Positions 51,080-55,177 of a stretch of 55,177 nt of DNA are shown piece by piece. The translations under genes and the position numbers were made by a program. The notes below the pieces were generated by a model. The model saw only the letters and a program-made list of their open reading frames with translations, made no database searches and was not told the DNA's origin. Within the stretch, counting starts at the first letter, position 1, and the number at the start of each line of letters is the position of its first letter. Source of the stretch: an uncultured Traorella sp. (lineage in GTDB: Bacteria; Bacillota_I; Bacilli_A; Erysipelotrichales; Erysipelotrichaceae); assembly GCA_944324265.1 (NCBI GenBank), contig CALUVS010000012.1, positions 1-55,177 of the forward strand, written 5' to 3'.

Positions 51080-51788
51080 TATGTTAGCACACATTGGAAG
51101 AAAAAAGGGTGAAGACTATAAATTTGAATCATTGTTAGAAATCATGGATCAAGCAGGAGTAGAAAAGTGTATGATTTGTTCTCAGCTTGAAACAATTGAT
51201 AATGATTACATTCATGAATGCTGCTTAAAATATCCTGAAAGAACAGTTGGTTTTGCTGTAATTAATCCATGGGATATTGATGCAGAAGAAGAATTAGAAA
51301 AGTGCTTTAGAGATTATAATTTTTACGGTTTAAAAATGAACGCTATTCGTTACGGATATAGTGCAGATAGACATAGTATTTTAGACCCATTCTTTGACTT
51401 ATGCAGAAAGTATAAGAAATGCGTTGTAGCACATGGTCAATCAGATATGTTTTCCATTCCGGATAAATGGGCAGAAATGGCTAAAAGTTATCCAGATGTA
51501 CCTGTGATTTTATTTCACACAGGAGTTCCGATGATGTATGATCGAGCATGTGAGCTGGCTAGAGATATTCCAAACTTCTATGTCAGCACGTGCGGTTCTT
51601 ACGTACCAGTAATCAAAATGTCATATGAGATTGCTGGACCAGAAAAAGTTCTTTTTAGCTCTGATGCACCATTTGGAGATATGATGCAGGAAATTGAAAA
51701 AGTGAAATACATTTGCGATAATCCTGAACATCTTGAAATGATGCTTGGTAAGAACGCTGCGAAAATTCTAGGAATTAAATACGAATAA
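51069..51788 (+). CDS. Amidohydrolase family protein (second paralogue)
   Basis: A 239-residue TIM-barrel hydrolase of the amidohydrolase-2 family. It keeps a barrel-strand His in VILFHTGVP, a His in VVAHGQSD and the catalytic-type Asp in LFSSDAPFGDM, while the N-terminal DxHxH is reduced to DMLAHIG. A mononuclear metal site is plausible. Family members hydrolyse or decarboxylate small carboxylated or lactone substrates. Start ATG 51069 is inside the end of the preceding gene, after AAGGAGG; the longer frame from 50985 lies wholly within that gene. Confidence 0.85.
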   Translation: MIIDMLAHIGRKKGEDYKFESLLEIMDQAGVEKCMICSQLETIDNDYIHECCLKYPERTVGFAVINPWDIDAEEELEKCFRDYNFYGLKMNAIRYGYSADRHSILDPFFDLCRKYKKCVVAHGQSDMFSIPDKWAEMAKSYPDVPVILFHTGVPMMYDRACELARDIPNFYVSTCGSYVPVIKMSYEIAGPEKVLFSSDAPFGDMMQEIEKVKYICDNPEHLEMMLGKNAAKILGIKYE

Positions 51789-51798
51789 GATAAGTGAT

Positions 51799-52875
51799 AT
51801 GAGAAGTGTGATGTGGAAATACATTAATGAAGAAAGTGCAATTTTATTGAATAACATTGCATCTGATGAAATTGATGTATGTATTAAAGAAAATAATTTA
51901 GTAAATATAAAATCCTTATATTTCATTGCTCATGGAAGTTCATATAATGCTGCAACAGTATGCTCTTCAATTTTTTCAAAAACATGTAAACTTAGAACAA
52001 ATGTTATGACCCCAGCAAACTTTATGTTCAATAGCGGAAACATTGACTTGGAAAATAGAGAAGAAGTATTAGCCATCTTTATCAGTCAGACTGGGACAAG
52101 TCGAGGAGTTTTAGAATCTTTACAAATTGTTAAAGAAAAAGGCTTTAAGACAATGGGAATTACTGAGGTAAGAGGCTCAAAACTTGATCAAAATGTAGAT
52201 GCGAGCATTTATTTGAATGTTGGCGTAGAGGATAGCAACGCCAAAACAAAAGGGTATACTTCAACAATTGTGCAATTGTTATTGTTTGCATATAAATTAG
52301 CTTTACATCAAGGGAAGATCAATCAGCTTGAATATAAAGAATTAATTAATGCTTTAATTCAGGAAGTAAATTTATTAGATGATACATTTCAAAAGGTAAT
52401 GGAATATGCAAAGAGTGTTGATTATTTCCATGATGTAAAAGACTTGTATGTATTAGGAAATGGGATTAACTTCGGATCATCTTTAGAAGGACAATTAAAG
52501 CTCATGGAAACAATGTGCATGCCAACAATGTTTAATGACATATTGGAATTCTCTCATGGAATGCATCGATCAATAAAGCAGGGAAGTACTATTTGGATTT
52601 TTAATACCGATGCTCATGGCTTGAATCAAATCAATTATCAAACATTTAAATATTTGAAAACAATTACAAATAAGGTGATGATGGTGAATGCATCACATCA
52701 AGTAATTGAAGAAGAAGGTATTATTAATTTGCCTTACTTTAAATATGATGATTCAGTTTTATTGATAACCTTGGTTATTCAAATGTTGTCTGCATATATT
52801 CCGGAATTTAATAATTTGGATCCAAATATTGATTCGAATAATGATTATACTGTTGCTGTTGAAACTAGAATTTAA
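51799..52875 (+). CDS. SIS-domain phosphosugar-binding protein (second of two)
   Basis: A 358-residue double-SIS protein, related in layout but not closely in sequence to the first. Domain 1: YFIAHGSSYNAATVCSSIF (about 37-55) and AIFISQTGTSRGVLESL (about 93-109); domain 2: YVLGNGINFGSSLEGQLKLMET and NDILEFSHGMHRSI (about 248-261), where Glu and His match the catalytic region of GlmS/FrlB-type enzymes. The start is uncertain: ATG 51799 or ATG 51811, both with weak ribosome sites, 10 nt or more after the amidohydrolase stop. Confidence 0.86.
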   Translation: MRSVMWKYINEESAILLNNIASDEIDVCIKENNLVNIKSLYFIAHGSSYNAATVCSSIFSKTCKLRTNVMTPANFMFNSGNIDLENREEVLAIFISQTGTSRGVLESLQIVKEKGFKTMGITEVRGSKLDQNVDASIYLNVGVEDSNAKTKGYTSTIVQLLLFAYKLALHQGKINQLEYKELINALIQEVNLLDDTFQKVMEYAKSVDYFHDVKDLYVLGNGINFGSSLEGQLKLMETMCMPTMFNDILEFSHGMHRSIKQGSTIWIFNTDAHGLNQINYQTFKYLKTITNKVMMVNASHQVIEEEGIINLPYFKYDDSVLLITLVIQMLSAYIPEFNNLDPNIDSNNDYTVAVETRI

Positions 52876-52924
52876 TTAAAATAGCCAAAACTCATTAAAA
52901 GAGTAAAAATAAGGAGGATAAAAT

Positions 52925-54223
52925 ATGGCAAAGAAAAGTAAATTTGAAGAAACTATGGAAAAAGTGGGAATTTTTATCGAAGAGAAATTAGCTCCGCCAT
53001 TGGTGAAATTTGGAAATCAAAGACATATGGTTGCCATTCGTTCAGCATTAATTAGAACTATTCCAATGATTATTGTTGGATGTATTCCTTTATTGCTGAC
53101 GTCATTCCCAGCTCAAGCTGTTGTCGATTTCTTTGCACCTTATGCTGTACAGATTGATACATTGAATTCCATGACATTTGGATTTATCAGTTTGTGGTTG
53201 GCAATTTCCTTGGCATCAGAATTGTCAAAAATGTATGATGAACTTGATCCTGTTATGTGTCAAATTGTAACTGTATGCTGCTATTTAATTGTAGTTGAGC
53301 CTATCTATTTGTCAAATGGTGCAATTGGGATAACTGGACTTGGTGCAAAAGGTATGTTTGCATTATTTATCGTTGCAATTGTTGTAGTTGAATTTATGCA
53401 TTTTGCATTCAAACATAATATCGTAATTCGAATGCCAAAAGCTGTTCCTGCAAATATAGCTAACTCTTTTGCAGCTCTAGTTCCTATGGGAATCATTGTT
53501 GTATTCTTCTGGTTTGTACGCGTCATTTTAGGATTTGATTTGACTGTATTTATTAATGCTATTATTTCTCCGATTCTAAGTGTTACAGATACTTGGTATG
53601 CGGCAGTAATTTGTAGCTTATTAACACAAATTTTGTGGTTTGTAGGTATTCATGGTGGTTCATTTACAATCTGGGGACCAATGTATCCAATTTTATTAAC
53701 TAATATTTCTGAAAATGCAGCTGCCAGAGCAGCAGGAGAAGCATTACCACACATTCTGACAGAACCATTCTTCTATTCTTGGCATATGATTGGTGGTGTA
53801 GGTTGTACATTGGTATTATGTTTTATTTGGTGGAATTCAAAATCAAAAGCTCTGCGCGAAGTAGCACGTGTTTCACTTATTCCAGGTATTTTCTGTGTTA
53901 ACGAGCCAGTAGTATTTGGTGCTCCAATTGTATTTAATCCGTATTTGTTTATTCCTTTTGTATTCTTATCATCTGTATTTGGAACGATTTATGGTTATGT
54001 GTTAACAGCGTTAGGTGTTATTAGTGCTGCTTATGTGCAAATTCCTTGGTCAACTCCACCTTTGATTCATCCATTATTATCAACAGGTGATTGGAAAGCA
54101 GTTGTAGCTCAAGCAATTTTGATTGTATTATTATTCATTATTTGGTATCCATTTGCTAAGCTTTGGGAAAAGAAATGTGTCGAAGAAGAACAAGCGAACG
54201 AAGCTCTTGAATCTAGCGAATAA
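52925..54223 (+). CDS. PTS system lactose/cellobiose-family EIIC component
   Basis: A 432-residue membrane permease of the EIIC-Lac/Cel family, about ten helices. Family markers: GNQRHMVAIRSALIRTIPMIIVG near the N-terminus, FVGIHGGSFTIWGPMYPIL (substrate-binding region), GIFCVNEPVVFGAPIVFNPYLFIPF (catalytic NEP motif) and WSTPPLIHPLLSTGDW. Full length. AAGGAGG precedes the ATG. The EIIB and EIIA of the same system follow. Confidence 0.94.
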   Translation: MAKKSKFEETMEKVGIFIEEKLAPPLVKFGNQRHMVAIRSALIRTIPMIIVGCIPLLLTSFPAQAVVDFFAPYAVQIDTLNSMTFGFISLWLAISLASELSKMYDELDPVMCQIVTVCCYLIVVEPIYLSNGAIGITGLGAKGMFALFIVAIVVVEFMHFAFKHNIVIRMPKAVPANIANSFAALVPMGIIVVFFWFVRVILGFDLTVFINAIISPILSVTDTWYAAVICSLLTQILWFVGIHGGSFTIWGPMYPILLTNISENAAARAAGEALPHILTEPFFYSWHMIGGVGCTLVLCFIWWNSKSKALREVARVSLIPGIFCVNEPVVFGAPIVFNPYLFIPFVFLSSVFGTIYGYVLTALGVISAAYVQIPWSTPPLIHPLLSTGDWKAVVAQAILIVLLFIIWYPFAKLWEKKCVEEEQANEALESSE

Positions 54224-54259
54224 ATATGCTAAATTCGAGTAAGAGAGAGGTGGAAGGTC

Positions 54260-54595
54260 ATGAAAAAAGTTAGATTTGTAGTTTTTTGTGGGGCAGCAAT
54301 GTCTTCAGGACTTATTGTTGATAGTATGAAAAAACATGCTGCAGAAGTTGGAGTAGAGTTGGAAGGCGGATGTTTTGCAAGTATGAGATATCGTGAATTT
54401 GATTATGGATCAGTCGATATTGTTTTACTTGCTCCTCAAATTAAAAGCCAGCAGGACTTTATTCGTAAAACAATGGATGAAAAAGGATATAAAGATGTTC
54501 CGATTATGATCATTCCTATGCGAGATTATGGCTTGTGTCATGGAAAACCAATCCTTATTGAAGCTTTAAAAGTATTGGAAGAAAAAGGAAAATAA
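54260..54595 (+). CDS. PTS system lactose/cellobiose-family EIIB component
   Basis: A 111-residue cytosolic EIIB with the phosphocysteine Cys10 in VVFCGAAMSSGLIV, the usual CxxGMSSS-like loop with small changes, and VDIVLLAPQIKSQQD. It takes phosphate from EIIA and passes it to the sugar at EIIC. GGAAGG ribosome site. Confidence 0.93.
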   Translation: MKKVRFVVFCGAAMSSGLIVDSMKKHAAEVGVELEGGCFASMRYREFDYGSVDIVLLAPQIKSQQDFIRKTMDEKGYKDVPIMIIPMRDYGLCHGKPILIEALKVLEEKGK

Positions 54596-54605
54596 GGAGA
54601 ACAAA

Positions 54606-54926
54606 ATGACTTTAGAGGATGTAAGTACGATTTGCATGGAGATGATTAGTTATGCTGGTGAAGGAAGGGCATTGGTTTATGAAGCAATCAATTCCTTTGT
54701 AGCTGACAATTTTCAAAAAGCATTAGAACAGTTAGAAGAGGCAGAGAAATTCCTTGGTGAAGCTCATCGTATGCAGTACGAAAAACTTATGGCTCCACAA
54801 TTCCAGGGTGAGGAGATACCTTGTTCGGTACTGATGCTTCATGCTATGGATTTAACTTTGATTTCAACATCTGAGCATGATTTACTTAGAGCTTTGATTA
54901 CGGCAAAAATCGAAAATAAGGATTAA
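54606..54926 (+). CDS. PTS system lactose/cellobiose-family EIIA component
   Basis: A 106-residue, all-helical EIIA. The active-site His79 is retained in LMLHAMDLTLI, and Asp82, the trimer metal ligand, is also present; the family's HAQDH is HAMDL here, so the Gln and second His are substituted. SYAGEGRALVYEAI and EAHRMQ are family positions. It lies 10 nt after EIIB with an AAGGAG site. Last clear gene of the operon. Confidence 0.92.
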   Translation: MTLEDVSTICMEMISYAGEGRALVYEAINSFVADNFQKALEQLEEAEKFLGEAHRMQYEKLMAPQFQGEEIPCSVLMLHAMDLTLISTSEHDLLRALITAKIENKD

Positions 54927-54946
54927 TTATAGACGAGGCTATAAAC

Positions 54947-55105
54947 ATGAAGGGTTCAATTATTATTAATGGTACAAAAGAAAGGGCATTTAATTGTCTT
55001 AAACGATCAGTTATAGAAGATATAAAAAATGCAGGAATTGATATCTGTGACAAAGATTTAGGAAAAGGATATCGTTATTCTAAAAAATCTTTATCAAAAG
55101 ATTGA
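54947..55105 (+). CDS. Short hypothetical protein (52 residues)
   Basis: ATG 54947 to TGA 55105, 20 nt after the EIIA stop, with GAGG 8-9 nt upstream. The product is basic and Lys/Asp-rich (MKGSIIINGTKERAFN, then KNAGIDICDKDLGKG and KKSLSKD); no family was recognised. It could be a small operon gene, a truncated gene, or chance. Confidence 0.35.
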   Translation: MKGSIIINGTKERAFNCLKRSVIEDIKNAGIDICDKDLGKGYRYSKKSLSKD

Positions 55106-55110
55106 ACTAA

Positions 55111-55127
55111 CTCGCTTTTCAAGCGAG
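55111..55127 (+). other. Perfect hairpin near the window end
   Basis: CTCGCTT-TTC-AAGCGAG, 5 nt after the stop of the 52-residue frame. No clean T-run follows, so it is a weak terminator at best; the remaining 50 bp show no gene. Confidence 0.45.
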
Positions 55128-55177
55128 GGTTGTCCTTTCCTATACTCTATTTTACACTAAACTTATCTTTATTTATA

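Noticed and set aside
1-55177. CRISPR array, tRNA, rRNA, transposase or prophage genes
   Set aside because: No regularly spaced repeats, cloverleaf structures, rRNA segments or recognisable mobile-element proteins were seen.

Overview
This 55-kb window looks like a chromosomal segment from a low-GC, Gram-positive gut Firmicute, most likely of the class Erysipelotrichia. That assignment is inferred from AT-rich DNA, Bacillus-type promoters and AGGAGG ribosome-binding sites, HrcA/CIRCE and CcpA/cre control, a purine riboswitch, many PTS genes, choline-binding-type wall repeats, and an ftsA-ftsZ pair standing apart from the usual division cluster. No tRNA, rRNA, transposase, prophage or CRISPR array was seen.

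Layout. 1-3.1 kb: 3' part of a large repetitive surface protein. 3.2-8 kb: housekeeping genes (serine acetyltransferase, M18 aminopeptidase, AsnA, GT51 glycosyltransferase; YggS and L28 on the minus strand). 8.1-13.5 kb: a secreted GH73-type wall hydrolase, then an FtsA-like protein and FtsZ. 13.6-21.4 kb: Ca2+-type P-ATPase, rubrerythrin behind a palindromic operator, a guanine-class riboswitch with an NCS2 purine permease, and an iron/cofactor ABC importer. 21.5-25.3 kb: a heterodimeric ABC exporter with one degenerate ATP site.

25.6-37 kb holds an amino-sugar region: nagA with a coupled membrane protein, agaS, a mannose-family PTS (IIA, then IIB-IIC-IID), a GatZ/KbaZ aldolase subunit, an AraC regulator and a Gfo/Idh/MocA dehydrogenase. 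Together they suggest uptake of N-acetylgalactosamine or galactosamine, deacetylation, deamination/isomerisation to tagatose-6-P and aldol cleavage. The kinase and the catalytic aldolase subunit are not in the window. A DUF3788 gene, a MazG-like gene with one internal amber codon and a small membrane protein sit inside this region.

37-48.2 kb: coaBC-coaX-flavodoxin operon, VanZ-like protein, a two-gene ABC exporter, a HAD phosphatase, htpG under two CIRCE operators, thiol peroxidase, a P-loop kinase overlapping a metallo-beta-lactamase-fold hydrolase, and a DedA protein.

48.3-54.9 kb is the least familiar part. A DeoR regulator diverges from a seven-gene operon: SIS protein, two overlapping amidohydrolase-fold paralogues, a second SIS protein, and lactose/cellobiose-family PTS IIC, IIB and IIA. 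A canonical promoter with a perfect cre box and several GAACA-type inverted repeats precedes it. The DNA here is visibly AT-richer than the housekeeping genes. I read it as a sugar-PTS catabolic pathway of unknown substrate, and the best candidate for undescribed biochemistry in the window.
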